Assembly (NCBI GenBank): GCA_900772235.1
Contig: CAAGQX010000128.1
Coordinates: forward strand, 1 to 27,279
Length of the DNA: 27,279 nt
Direction of reading: 5' to 3'
Source of the DNA: Clostridia bacterium
Lineage (GTDB): Bacteria; Bacillota; Clostridia; TANB77; CAG-508
Part shown: positions 7,666 through 16,302 of the stretch, piece by piece
Layout: each line of letters starts with the position of its first letter
Position numbering within the stretch: the stretch's first letter is position 1
Made by a program: the position numbers and the translations under genes
The notes under the pieces: generated by a model
The model's input: only the letters and a program-made list of their open reading frames with translations
What the model was told of the DNA's origin: nothing
Databases searched by the model: none

Positions 7666-8910
7666 TTATTTCATTTCTGGGTTAACAATAATTTCATCAT
7701 AAAGTTTTATAGTTTTCATACTATTTATTTCCTTTGTAGTATATCCCAAGTTAACTAATTCCTCTGAATCGTAGTTACCAATTATACAATAATTGTCATT
7801 TTCTTTTAATATTTTAACTAATATTTTCTCTATATTTCCATTTTTCTTTCTTAATACATAACTTGAGCCATTTTCATACAAAATAGAACTTTTTGGTGTC
7901 ATAAGTCCTGTATAACTCCACCAAATTACATCTAGTGATATTTTTCTATAATTTATTAGGCTTTCTACTCCATCAGTAATTTTAAAAATTACTAATACTT
8001 GGTTTCCATCTTCATTTATTTTATATACTTCTGCTTTTATTTCTTCTTGGCTAGCAAGTCTTAATGTTGCTTTTTGTCCAATTTTTATAGAATCTAAAAT
8101 GTCTTTATTAAATCCAACTGCAATATAACTTTCAAAGTTATTTATAACTTTTGCTTCATTTGGGTTTTTGCTAACAATTTGTCCAGTTGTAAGGTTTAAA
8201 TCTTTTAAATCTTTTACTGTTAATTTGTCTAATTCGTCTACTTTTAAAGTTTCTTCAAGTCCATCTATCCTATATGAAACAACACCACTTATATCGCTAT
8301 AAACATATTCAGCTCCATTCGTTAGAGTTTCTTCTAGTGTATTTCTTTCTTTTATTAAATTGTTTATGTATACTCCTGCAGAGCTTAAACTTCCTGCAAT
8401 TTTTGCTTTTTTCACTACATAATCTGATATATTGTTTTTACATTCTAATATGTATTGCATATTATTTTTATTTCTCAATTTCTCTAGTTGTTTTTCAATT
8501 TGTCCTTCAATTGATTTTACATCACTTGGGAATAAATCTTTTTGTCCTAAAAGTGCTTCTTGTATTTTTTGGTTTAATTCTTCTATTTGCTTTGTTATTT
8601 CTTTATCATTTACATTATAGTACTTGAAAATCGGCTGTTTTGCAGAAACTCTTTCTCCTTCGTTTTTGATTGGTTCTATATTTTTTCCTTCTTCTGTTCC
8701 TTTTACAATGTATTCTTCTCTAATTACATACCCTACTTTACTTTCCTCCGATGAAATAGTACTTTTTTTAAGCACAAAAGTATCGGTTGGCGAAGAAACT
8801 AAACCTATTATTTTATATATAACAAATATTAATGCACATATTATAATTGTTAAAATAAAGGTGTCTTTTATTTGTTTTTTTAATTTTGTATTTTTCTTTT
8901 TTTTAGCCAA
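7666..8910 (-). CDS. HlyD-like membrane-anchored adaptor protein
   Basis: A 414-residue protein with a basic N-terminus (MAKKKKNTKLKKQ), one membrane helix at about residues 17-37 and a long extracytoplasmic part. That part contains a biotinyl-lipoyl-like half (VGYVIREEYIVKG...NEGERVSAKQPIFKYYN), a coiled-coil segment (KQIEELNQKIQEALL...), a second lipoyl-like half (SGVVSYRIDGLEETL) and beta-barrel segments, the order of HlyD/RND-type periplasmic adaptors. The window shows no transporter partner, and proteins like this are, to my knowledge, often found next to sepF in Clostridia, so an envelope or division role is possible. The start is TTG with AAAAGGAGTT upstream, two bases after the miaA stop, so the two are translated from one message. 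Confidence 0.75.
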   Translation of the reverse strand: MAKKKKNTKLKKQIKDTFILTIIICALIFVIYKIIGLVSSPTDTFVLKKSTISSEESKVGYVIREEYIVKGTEEGKNIEPIKNEGERVSAKQPIFKYYNVNDKEITKQIEELNQKIQEALLGQKDLFPSDVKSIEGQIEKQLEKLRNKNNMQYILECKNNISDYVVKKAKIAGSLSSAGVYINNLIKERNTLEETLTNGAEYVYSDISGVVSYRIDGLEETLKVDELDKLTVKDLKDLNLTTGQIVSKNPNEAKVINNFESYIAVGFNKDILDSIKIGQKATLRLASQEEIKAEVYKINEDGNQVLVIFKITDGVESLINYRKISLDVIWWSYTGLMTPKSSILYENGSSYVLRKKNGNIEKILVKILKENDNYCIIGNYDSEELVNLGYTTKEINSMKTIKLYDEIIVNPEMK

Positions 8911-8912
8911 AA

Positions 8913-9840
8913 TTAAAACTCCTTTTTATAGTTTTCTATAATTATCTTTATGTTTTCTTCTAAATCTTTTTGCCCATCTAGCCATATTGTTTCTTTGTTT
9001 TTTCTAAACCAAGTTAGTTGCCTTTTTGCATAATGCCTTGTTTCTAGTTTTATTTTTTCTACCATTTCTTCTTTACTAGCATTGCCTTGTAAAAACTCTA
9101 CCACTTCTTTATAACCTAGCCCTTGCATTGCTGTTGGAAATTGACTATATTTTGTAAAAATATTTTTTACTTCTTCAATTAATCCTTCATTTATCATAAG
9201 GTCTACTCTTTTATTTATTCTTTCATAAAGAATAGGTCGTTCCATATCTATAGCAAACATATGGTAATTATATTTTACATCTTTTTTCCTAGATTCTATT
9301 TCTTGTTGAGTTTTAGTTTTTCCCGTTTTATGGTAAATTTCTAATACTCTAATTATTCTTTTTTTATCATTTTTGCTTATCTTTTCCATAGCAGTTGGGT
9401 CTATTAGTTTAGCTTTTTCATACAATACTTCTAGCCCTTCTTTTTGTGCCATATCTTCTAAAGTTTTTCTGTATTCTTCATCATACTTTTCATTTTGAAA
9501 TTCAATGCCATATATTAAAGAATTTATATAAAGTCCTGTTCCTCCTACAATAATTGGAACTTTTCCCTTATTCAAAATTTCTTCTATGCATTTTTCGGCT
9601 TGAACTTTATAGTCAGAAACACTATATCTTTCATCTGGGCTTATAATATCTAGCATATAATGTTTTATTCCTTGCATTTCTTCTGTGGTTACTTTGGCTG
9701 TTCCAATATCCATATCTTTGTATATTTGCATTGAATCTGCACAAATGATTTCTCCATTTATTTTTTTTGCTAATTCAATAGCTAACTTACTTTTACCGAG
9801 AGGCTGTAGGTCCTCCAATTACTATAACATCTTTTTTCAT
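8913..9840 (-). CDS. miaA: tRNA dimethylallyltransferase (frameshifted in the P-loop)
   Basis: MiaA transfers dimethylallyl from DMAPP to A37 of tRNAs reading UNN codons. Everything after the P-loop is normal: DSMQIYKDMDIGTAK, HYMLDI, IIVGGTGLYINSLIYG, KKRIIRVLEIY, TKYSQFPTAMQGLGYKE and the C-terminal TRHYAKRQLTWFRK. The expected N-terminus (MKKDVIVIGGPTAS) is also present, from ATG 9838-9840 with AGGAAA upstream, but in another frame: GCC TCT CGG TAA stops, while dropping one C (9798) restores GPTAS-GKSKLA. The P-loop itself therefore straddles the lesion. A frame beginning at 9818 would lack the P-loop and start at a TTG with a non-family N-terminus. The gene begins two bases after mutL and ends two bases before the HlyD-like gene. 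Confidence 0.93.
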
Positions 9841-9842
9841 AA

Positions 9843-11924
9843 TTATTTCCTATTGAACTTTCTTTCAATATCATATTTACTCATTTTTATAGCTGTAGGT
9901 CTTCCGTGTGGGCAAGTAAATGGATTAGGAAGTCTTAATAATTTATCCATTAATTCTTTTACTTCTTCTACTCCTAATACGTGGTTTGCTTTTACAGCAG
10001 CTTTGCAAGCTATAGTTGCAATAAATTTATCTTCTTTTTCTTGTATTGCTGTAATTGCTACTGTGTTTACAGCATCTAGTATTTGTAAAAATAATTCTTT
10101 TGTGTCTAAGTCCATACAAATTGTTGGAACCCCTATTAATCTAATTGTATTTTCTCCAAATTCTTCAATCATAAAGCCTGCTCTAGTAAACATATCTATG
10201 TTTTCTTTAACTATTGCTTTTTCTTTATGAGTTAAATTTATTATGTCTGGTAGTAATAATATTTGTGAATCTTTTTCTCCACCACTATAATAATTCTTTT
10301 TTATTTTTTCATACATTATTCTTTCGTGCGCAGCGTGTTGGTCTATAATGTACATTTCATTCTTCATTTCTATTACTATGTATGTAGCAAATACTGTTCC
10401 GCAGTATTTATATTCTGGTGCTTTTTCATATTTTTCGTCATCTTCAAAAATTGAAATATTTTCAAAGTTTGGAACTTCTTCTTTTGGCTCTTCAATCTTT
10501 TTACCAAATGTTTTACTATACATCTCATTAAAGTCCAAGTTGGATGTTGTGTTTTCTGGCTGAACAGCTACATTTGTTTCTACATTTTTTTCTGTTTCTT
10601 CATTTACCTCTATTTTGTTTTCTTCAATTTCAGGATTTATTGTTTCTTTTTCTATATTTTCTGGTATTTTTGTTATTGTAGGTTCTTCTATTTTTTCTAA
10701 TGATTTTTTGTTGAAAATCTGTGCTAAAACATTTTCGTTTTCTTCTTTTATTTCTTCATCATTATCTTTTTTCTTAAATATAGAGAATAATCCTCCTTCG
10801 GATGTTTTGTGTTTTTCTTCTACTGGTTCTTCATTCTTTTTTTCTGGAATATTTGAACTTACTAGCTCTTGAATATTTGGTATTATTGGTATTTGAGTTG
10901 TTTCCTTTGGTTCTTTTTCGGCATTTTTTATTAAATCTGCTTTTAATAAACTATCTCTAATTGCGTGGTAAACTGCTTTAAATACCTTTTGCTCTTCTTG
11001 GAATCTAATTTCTAGTTTTGTTGGATGAACATTTACATCTATTTTTCTTTGGTCTAGTTCTAAGTCCAAAATAATAAAACCAAACTTTCCTATTGGAAGT
11101 AGCCCTTTAAAGGCTTGTTCTGCTGCAGATGTAAGTGTTTTATCTTTTATAAATCTTTTGTTTACAAAAAACATTTGGTATGTTCTATTAGATCTTGCTA
11201 TATTAGGTCTTCCAATTACTCCTGTTACTTTTATATCTTCATATTGGTAATCTACATCTATTAATGCTTCTGAAGTTTCTTTGCCATATAGCCCATATAT
11301 TACTGTTCTTATATCTCCGTTTCCATTTGTTTGCACTATAGTTTTATTTTCATTTTTTAGTTTAATTGCAATGTTAGGATTTGCAAGTGCAATTCTTGTT
11401 ACCACATCTTCAATGTATCCAAGTTCTGTATAGTCTTTTTTTAGAAACTTATATCTTACTGGTGTGTTATAAAAAAGGTTTGTTATTGTTATGCTTGTCC
11501 CATTTTGTGAACCCGCTTCACCTTTTTCTATTATATCTCCACCTTCTACAACAATTCTGTGCCCAATACTGTCTTCTTCTCTTTTTGTTATTAATTCTAC
11601 ATTAGAAATTGCTGCTACACTTGCTAATGCCTCTCCTCTAAAACCCATAGATTTAACTGTTTCTAAATCTTCTGCTGTTCTTATTTTACTTGTAGCGTGT
11701 CTTTCAAATGCAAATTCTAAATCGTCTTCTGCCATTCCACAGCCATTATCTATTATTCTTATTTTCTTTATTCCTCCATTTTGCACTTCTACATCTATTT
11801 TAGTTGCCCCTGCATCTATTGAATTTTCTATTAATTCTTTTACTACTGATGCTGGGCGTTCTATAACTTCTCCTGCTGCTATTTGGTTAATTGTTAAATC
11901 ATCTAATAATACAATTTTTCCCAC
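9843..11924 (-). CDS. mutL: DNA mismatch repair protein MutL
   Basis: Matchmaker and endonuclease of mismatch repair. The GHKL ATPase domain (first ~330 residues) shows ELIENSIDAGAT, DNGCGM, GFRGEALASVAAISN and the transducer segment VNVHPTKLEIRF. A long acidic, low-complexity linker follows (about 340-500). The C-terminal domain has DQHAAHERIMYE, which fits the DQHA(X)2E(X)4E endonuclease motif of nicking MutLs, plus ACKAAVKANH and CPHGRPT, further zinc/active-site elements of the E. coli-unlike group. At 693 residues it is full length. The start is GTG with AAGGGGG nine bases upstream. It heads a tight mutL-miaA-hlyD-like unit; no mutS lies in the window. Confidence 0.97.
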   Translation of the reverse strand: MGKIVLLDDLTINQIAAGEVIERPASVVKELIENSIDAGATKIDVEVQNGGIKKIRIIDNGCGMAEDDLEFAFERHATSKIRTAEDLETVKSMGFRGEALASVAAISNVELITKREEDSIGHRIVVEGGDIIEKGEAGSQNGTSITITNLFYNTPVRYKFLKKDYTELGYIEDVVTRIALANPNIAIKLKNENKTIVQTNGNGDIRTVIYGLYGKETSEALIDVDYQYEDIKVTGVIGRPNIARSNRTYQMFFVNKRFIKDKTLTSAAEQAFKGLLPIGKFGFIILDLELDQRKIDVNVHPTKLEIRFQEEQKVFKAVYHAIRDSLLKADLIKNAEKEPKETTQIPIIPNIQELVSSNIPEKKNEEPVEEKHKTSEGGLFSIFKKKDNDEEIKEENENVLAQIFNKKSLEKIEEPTITKIPENIEKETINPEIEENKIEVNEETEKNVETNVAVQPENTTSNLDFNEMYSKTFGKKIEEPKEEVPNFENISIFEDDEKYEKAPEYKYCGTVFATYIVIEMKNEMYIIDQHAAHERIMYEKIKKNYYSGGEKDSQILLLPDIINLTHKEKAIVKENIDMFTRAGFMIEEFGENTIRLIGVPTICMDLDTKELFLQILDAVNTVAITAIQEKEDKFIATIACKAAVKANHVLGVEEVKELMDKLLRLPNPFTCPHGRPTAIKMSKYDIERKFNRK

Positions 11925-11953
11925 TAATTTTTCCCCCTTAATTTATGGTTTAA

Positions 11954-11982
11954 ATTATATCATAAAAAAGAAAAATTTGTAT
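11954..11982 (-). promoter_or_regulatory. Probable promoter of mutL operon
   Basis: TATAAT (11954-11959) is preceded on the minus strand by TGA, giving an extended -10 (TGATATAAT). The -35 at 17 bases (ATACAA) is poor, which extended -10 promoters tolerate. It lies about 30 bases upstream of the GTG start. Confidence 0.5.
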
Positions 11983-11998
11983 ATATTTTAAAAAATTT

Positions 11999-12706
11999 TT
12001 AGAAAAACAATATAATTGGTTTCAAGTAAGAAACTAAGGCTAAAATAAATAGATGAAGTGGATAAAAAGCATAAAATAAGTATTTTACGTCTTTTCCCTT
12101 TTTGCCATTATAAAAAAGTATTGGAATAATAGATAAGCAAGTAAAATATACACACATTGAGTATGTATTGCCTAAAAATAAATAATAAAATGGAATATTG
12201 TATTTTATTAAGCTAATGCCATATTTGGCAATTACAGATAAAATAAAAATTATTGTCATATATATTTTTTTATTTTGTAGTAAGTAAAACATAAATACAA
12301 TAAATACGCCATAAAATCCATAATCGAAATTACATACTTCTGCTAACATTCCTAAAGCTAAAAGAGAACAGATTCCCACAAATTTATTATACTTATCATA
12401 AATTAATATTACTAATAGCCCAAAAAGCAATGTAAAAATAACATTTACTACAAAGATTTTATTGAAAACTATATTATAAAAAAGCATATATGGAATTTGA
12501 GAAATTAGAGCAAATATAGATAAACGAGCTATATATTTTTTTATGTTGTGAGTATGAATATAGCCTTGTGCAATTTGAAAAGCAAAAATTGTAAAGCTAA
12601 ATCTCCCTATGTAATTTAGAAAGGTTATTCCTCCAAAAAAAGCATCACTAAAATGATCACAAAGCATACATATGCACGCAATTAATTTTAAAATTAAAGT
12701 ACTCAT
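11999..12706 (-). CDS. TraX family membrane protein
   Basis: A 235-residue, very hydrophobic protein with about eight membrane helices. The N-terminus (LILKLIACICMLCDHFSDAFF...YIGRFSFTIFAFQIAQGYIHTHNIKKYIARL) is characteristic of TraX/DUF1624-like acyltransferase-related membrane proteins, with the conserved K-x-D/H (CDH) in the first helix, FPIFAF-type motif and HT...KYxxRL loop. The C-terminus YAFYPLHLFILALV also matches the family. F-plasmid TraX acetylates pilin; chromosomal Clostridia homologues are of unknown function. No conjugation genes are nearby. ATG start with AGGAGAG upstream, and its own promoter. Confidence 0.85.
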   Translation of the reverse strand: MSTLILKLIACICMLCDHFSDAFFGGITFLNYIGRFSFTIFAFQIAQGYIHTHNIKKYIARLSIFALISQIPYMLFYNIVFNKIFVVNVIFTLLFGLLVILIYDKYNKFVGICSLLALGMLAEVCNFDYGFYGVFIVFMFYLLQNKKIYMTIIFILSVIAKYGISLIKYNIPFYYLFLGNTYSMCVYFTCLSIIPILFYNGKKGKDVKYLFYAFYPLHLFILALVSYLKPIILFF

Positions 12707-12735
12707 AATATTATCTCTCCTATCAATATAGGAAG

Positions 12736-12764
12736 ATTATATTATATATTGCATAAGTAAACAA
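12736..12764 (-). promoter_or_regulatory. Promoter of traX-like gene
   Basis: TTGTTT (12759-12764) and a perfect TATAAT (12736-12741) are spaced 17 bases on the minus strand, about 30 bases upstream of the start codon. Confidence 0.6.
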
Positions 12765-12783
12765 GATAAAATAATAAAAAATA

Positions 12784-13632
12784 CTATACCTTATTTTTTA
12801 TATGAGCTTTTCTATATAAATTACATATATCACAGTCTTGGCAAATGTGCACACGTGTATCAAATATAAGTTTTAAAGTATTTATAAACTCATCTTCGTT
12901 ATCAAGAAGATGTATATATAAATTTTTTGGAAGCAATGTAAGTAAACTGTTTAATGCATAATCGTTACTAGAAAATGTAATATCCGATAAATAATGAGCA
13001 TTAAATGCAGAAGAGTTAATAGGAATAAGATTTTTGTCTTTGTCTAATAAAATGGATTCTTTTTTCTTATATATAAGATGCACTTCTTCTGTTGTTGTGG
13101 AAGAAGTAAAAACATATGCTTTTAGCAAATTTACAAATTCCAAGTATTCTTTATCTATAATAAATTTATTAACGCAAATATCAATAATACTATCTAAATA
13201 TTTTAAATATTTAGATAACCTAAAATTTATAAAGCCATATAGATTTATGGATTTATTTTCAGATAGATATTCAAAAAAAGCAGTTTGAAGTAATTCAAAC
13301 CTATTTAAAGAGTCTTCATAGTTTAGTGTTTCTATGCAAGTGTTAGAAATTGCTCTTTGTTCAGAAGGAGAAAAATAAAAATAATCTAATTCAATTAGCT
13401 GTTTTATTAATAAATTTTCATATAAATCTAATACTAAATAAGATAAAATTTGTGATATTGCAGAAATAAATTGAAATTGAGATATACCTTTGAAGTGCAC
13501 AATTACATTAGTAAAATTTTTAAATTTACGGCAAGAAAAATAAACATTGTCTATATTTAAAAATTCCAATTCATCTAAAATATATGATATGGCTTCAGCA
13601 TTATTAGACTTAATGCAAATAGATTTAGTCAA
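12784..13632 (-). CDS. ytxC: YtxC-like sporulation-associated protein
   Basis: A 282-residue protein resembling the YtxC family (putative sporulation protein): an N-terminal alpha/beta part (SICIKSNNAEAISYILDELEF), a central helical region with INLYGFINFRLSKYLKYLDSIID and KEYLEFVNLLKAYV, and a C-terminal half with EVHLIYKKKES. Its biochemical role is not known in any species to my knowledge. The C-terminus has a CQDCDICNLYRK cluster (three cysteines), possibly metal-binding. The start appears to be TTG at 13630-13632, set inside a run of T, with GGAAGG eight to nine bases upstream; that ribosome site lies in the 3' arm of a long hairpin. Presence fits a spore-forming lineage. Family assignment is from pattern recognition. 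Confidence 0.7.
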   Translation of the reverse strand: MTKSICIKSNNAEAISYILDELEFLNIDNVYFSCRKFKNFTNVIVHFKGISQFQFISAISQILSYLVLDLYENLLIKQLIELDYFYFSPSEQRAISNTCIETLNYEDSLNRFELLQTAFFEYLSENKSINLYGFINFRLSKYLKYLDSIIDICVNKFIIDKEYLEFVNLLKAYVFTSSTTTEEVHLIYKKKESILLDKDKNLIPINSSAFNAHYLSDITFSSNDYALNSLLTLLPKNLYIHLLDNEDEFINTLKLIFDTRVHICQDCDICNLYRKAHIKNKV

Positions 13633-13637
13633 AAAAA

Positions 13638-13718
13638 TTCCCTTCCTTCTTAAATATATATGTTTATTTTTAACTTTAAGGTTAATTTATATACATATAT
13701 TATTAAGAAGGAAGGAAA
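13638..13718 (-). repeat. Long inverted repeat covering the ytxC ribosome site
   Basis: CCTTCCTTCTTAA at 13641-13653 is matched by TTAAGAAGGAAGG at 13703-13715, and pairing continues inward (ATATATGT with ACATATAT, AAC with GTT), giving an 80-base nearly continuous hairpin. On the minus strand the 3' arm contains the only purine-rich ribosome-site candidate for ytxC and runs straight into TTTTTTTG, where the TTG start lies. It can thus be read either as a terminator after the GH57 gene or as a structure hiding the ytxC start. Confidence 0.8.
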
Positions 13719-13730
13719 ATTGAGAGTGTC

Positions 13731-15317
13731 CTAATAATAAATCATATAATCTATAAATGGAAAAATACAATCTTGCTTTGAAATTTGCTTTAAATATTCT
13801 TCATCAATATTGTTAGAATTTATTTGTTCATAAAGCTTTGTAAATCTTCCAATGTGGTCTTTAATTCTTTTTTTTGCATAATCTACCATTGTTCCATAAG
13901 TTATAATAAATAGCCAATCACTGCTTTGTGCAAGAAGCAATTCTCTTGCGCACTGGTTCAAGGCTTTTTTAGTTAGCCCTTTACTATTTGGAAATTTATG
14001 AGCAAGTTCTACCATCCTATCTCCTGCAATATGTAAATGTTTATGTATATAATCGTTAGAAGGATTAAGCCAAACCTCGCTATATCCTTTTGCTCCCCAG
14101 CTAGAAATACAAGGCGAGCACATCTGCATTTTAGGATATTTATCAATATATTCGCTAGGAGTAATTAGTTTAAAGTTGCACTCGTCATAATAAATTTTTT
14201 TAAATAGTATATATAAAAATTCTGGGCCTTCATACCACCAATGCCCATAAAGTTCGGCATCATAAGGGCATATTACGATAGGAGGAACATCCATAAAATT
14301 AGCTAAATCTTCTATTTGTTTTACTCTGGAATCTAAGAAATGGCCTGCGTGGTTACAAACAGAATCGTGAGCCCATTCTAAATTATAGTAGTCTTTATAG
14401 TCTGATTTAGATGTTATTCTATGATATTTTATTCCCGTATTAACTCTTACACCATTTTTTGCAATGTAAGGTTTTATATAATCATAATCGGCATCATAGC
14501 CAATATCTCGATAAAATTCTCTATAATTAAAATCTCCAGGATATCCACAAACAGAACTCCATACTTGTTTGGAACTTTCTATGTCCCTACCAAAAGCTGC
14601 AATTCCATTTGGAGTAGAAATTGGTGCAAAAGTGCCATAAATAGGAGTAGGATCTGCATATAAAATTCCGTGTGATTCTAGCAAAATATATTCTAATCCA
14701 AATTCTTTTAAATATTTATCTGCCTGATGAACATAGCCACATTCTGGGAGCCAAATACCACGAGGTTGTTTACCAAAGTATTTTTTATAAGTTTGAACTC
14801 CAATTGCAATTTGAGCACGAATAGTTTTTTCATTAACAGACAAAATTGGAAAATAACCGTGAGTTGCACCACAAGTAATAATTTCCAGAACTCCAATATC
14901 TTGAAAATGTTTAAAAGCTTCAATTAAGTTACAATTATAAATGTCTTTAAAAATATGTAAGTCATTAGAATATCTATTTAAATAGTAATAAGAAAGTTTA
15001 TTTACTTTTTCATTATCTTTAGTTCTAATTACTTCTTTTTGGCAAAGCTCTATATGTTTTTTTAGGTATTTTATATATCTTTTTTGAAGTAGTTTATTAT
15101 CTAGCATAGATAATAGAGGAGGTGAAAAATTCATAGTAATTCTAAAGTCGACTTTTTCCTCCTCTAATTTTTTAAAATTTAATAAAAGTGGTATATATGT
15201 TTCTGAAATGGCTTCGAAAAGCCATTCTTCTTCTAAATAATCTTCACTTTCTGGATGATGTATAAAAGGTAAGTGTGCGTGGAGCACAAAACTTACATAT
15301 CCCTTAGGTTCTTTCAT
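13731..15317 (-). CDS. GH57 family 1,4-alpha-glucan branching-type enzyme
   Basis: A 528-residue cytoplasmic glycoside hydrolase family 57 protein with its DUF1957-type C-terminal region. The N-terminus YVSFVLHAHLPFIHHPE is the GH57 motif 1; GATHGYFPIL is motif 2; GIWLPECGY holds the expected nucleophile Glu192; CPYDAELYGHWWYEGP holds the expected acid Asp353; the C-terminal W(G)xKGYSEVWLN is also conserved. Branching enzymes of this family cut alpha-1,4 glucan and rejoin it as alpha-1,6 branches for glycogen-like polymer. The next gene upstream encodes DUF4912, a frequent partner of GH57 enzymes. ATG start with AAGGAGTT upstream. Substrate is inferred from family, since other GH57 members are amylases. 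Confidence 0.88.
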   Translation of the reverse strand: MKEPKGYVSFVLHAHLPFIHHPESEDYLEEEWLFEAISETYIPLLLNFKKLEEEKVDFRITMNFSPPLLSMLDNKLLQKRYIKYLKKHIELCQKEVIRTKDNEKVNKLSYYYLNRYSNDLHIFKDIYNCNLIEAFKHFQDIGVLEIITCGATHGYFPILSVNEKTIRAQIAIGVQTYKKYFGKQPRGIWLPECGYVHQADKYLKEFGLEYILLESHGILYADPTPIYGTFAPISTPNGIAAFGRDIESSKQVWSSVCGYPGDFNYREFYRDIGYDADYDYIKPYIAKNGVRVNTGIKYHRITSKSDYKDYYNLEWAHDSVCNHAGHFLDSRVKQIEDLANFMDVPPIVICPYDAELYGHWWYEGPEFLYILFKKIYYDECNFKLITPSEYIDKYPKMQMCSPCISSWGAKGYSEVWLNPSNDYIHKHLHIAGDRMVELAHKFPNSKGLTKKALNQCARELLLAQSSDWLFIITYGTMVDYAKKRIKDHIGRFTKLYEQINSNNIDEEYLKQISKQDCIFPFIDYMIYY

Positions 15318-15349
15318 TTGTAAAACTCCTTATATTAGTATATTATAAA

Positions 15350-16081
15350 TTAGTTTGAAGTTGGATTTGTTATTTCTTCTAAATCTTTTTGAGTATAAAA
15401 TTTATTATAAAAGTTTGTTGCAGGATAAGTATTTCCAACATAATTTATAAAATGTAAATTAACAATAGATTTGCTTGTAACAGTATTGTTTTTTACATCT
15501 TTAAAGAAAATTTCTTTTCTATTTTGTTCAAATAAAATATGGTTATTTGGCACTTCAAGGTTGTTAGATTCCATAATTGGTGTTGGTACATTTGTAACCT
15601 TATTTTTTCTAATTAATTCAACTTCATATTCGCAGTTACTATCTGGAACATTAAAATACCAACTGTTGGCAAAGTCGTTTATTTCAACCTCAAAAGAATA
15701 ATTCTTGCTTTTATTTTTAACAACTAAAAATGGAGATGTAGTTTCAAAAAAATCTTTACCGAAAGTTTCTAAATATTTTTCTTTATCATTTTCAGAAATT
15801 TCCCAATAAACAAATAATTTTTTTGGGGTCTGAAAAAGAGCTTTCACTGTGGTTTTGTTATATTTATTAGGTAAGTCATAGTATTTTATAGAATCTGCTG
15901 AAACTTTATTTTTTTGGTTAAGTTCTACAGTTTTATTTTTAGCAGAATTAGACTTTGGATTTGTTGCTTTAGTTTTTGAAGATGTATTTTTCTTACTTTG
16001 TGCCTTTTTAACATTTGAAGATTTAACTTTTACACTAGATTTTTTCTTATCTTCAACTTTAGTAATAGCTTTTTTAGGCAT
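15350..16081 (-). CDS. DUF4912 domain protein
   Basis: A 243-residue protein with a lysine/serine-rich, low-complexity N-terminal third (about residues 1-60, several KK and SSK blocks) that is probably disordered and highly basic. From about residue 65 comes the DUF4912 region: KYYDLPNKYNKTTVKALFQTPKKLFVYWEIS, then a beta-sandwich-like segment ending NSWYFNVPDSNCEYEVELIRK. DUF4912 resembles carbohydrate-binding or immunoglobulin-like folds and is commonly encoded beside GH57 branching enzymes, so binding or regulation of alpha-glucan is likely but unproven. First gene of a two- or three-gene unit with GH57 and ytxC. ATG start with AAAGGAGGAAA upstream. Confidence 0.85.
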   Translation of the reverse strand: MPKKAITKVEDKKKSSVKVKSSNVKKAQSKKNTSSKTKATNPKSNSAKNKTVELNQKNKVSADSIKYYDLPNKYNKTTVKALFQTPKKLFVYWEISENDKEKYLETFGKDFFETTSPFLVVKNKSKNYSFEVEINDFANSWYFNVPDSNCEYEVELIRKNKVTNVPTPIMESNNLEVPNNHILFEQNRKEIFFKDVKNNTVTSKSIVNLHFINYVGNTYPATNFYNKFYTQKDLEEITNPTSN

Positions 16082-16149
16082 TTAATTTCCTCCTTTAAGA
16101 ACTATAAATAAGTGAATAGTATAAAAATACCAAACACTTTATTTATATA

Positions 16150-16178
16150 ATACTATATCAAAATGCAAATAAATTCAA
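16150..16178 (-). promoter_or_regulatory. Possible promoter of DUF4912-GH57 unit
   Basis: TTGAAT (16173-16178) and TAGTAT (16150-16155) are 17 bases apart on the minus strand. Other AT-rich pairs in the same region are almost as good, so the exact boxes are uncertain. Confidence 0.35.
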
Positions 16179-16214
16179 GAAAATATTAAAATTTTTTATA
16201 ATAATAAAATTGCC

Positions 16215-16243
16215 TTGAAAAATGTTAAAAAATAATGTATAAT
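16215..16243 (+). promoter_or_regulatory. Promoter of the orphan plus-strand gene
   Basis: TTGAAA (16215-16220) and a perfect TATAAT (16238-16243) with a 17-base spacer lie about 60 bases before the ATG, leaving a leader of roughly 50 bases. Confidence 0.75.
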
Positions 16244-16302
16244 GTTTTTGTTATGTAAACGCTTATTTGAATCTATTCTAGAATTTTAGATGGAGGTTAC
16301 TT

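Noticed and set aside
9818..9840. miaA starting at 9818
   Set aside because: That start lacks the P-loop and gives a non-family N-terminus; the correct N-terminus lies upstream in another frame.
9685..10230. Long plus-strand frame across miaA and mutL
   Set aside because: Antisense shadow of conserved genes, low-complexity Ser/Phe/Ile product and no ribosome site.
11999..12706. Evidence of a conjugative element from the TraX-like protein
   Set aside because: No other transfer genes are nearby; TraX-family proteins are common on chromosomes.
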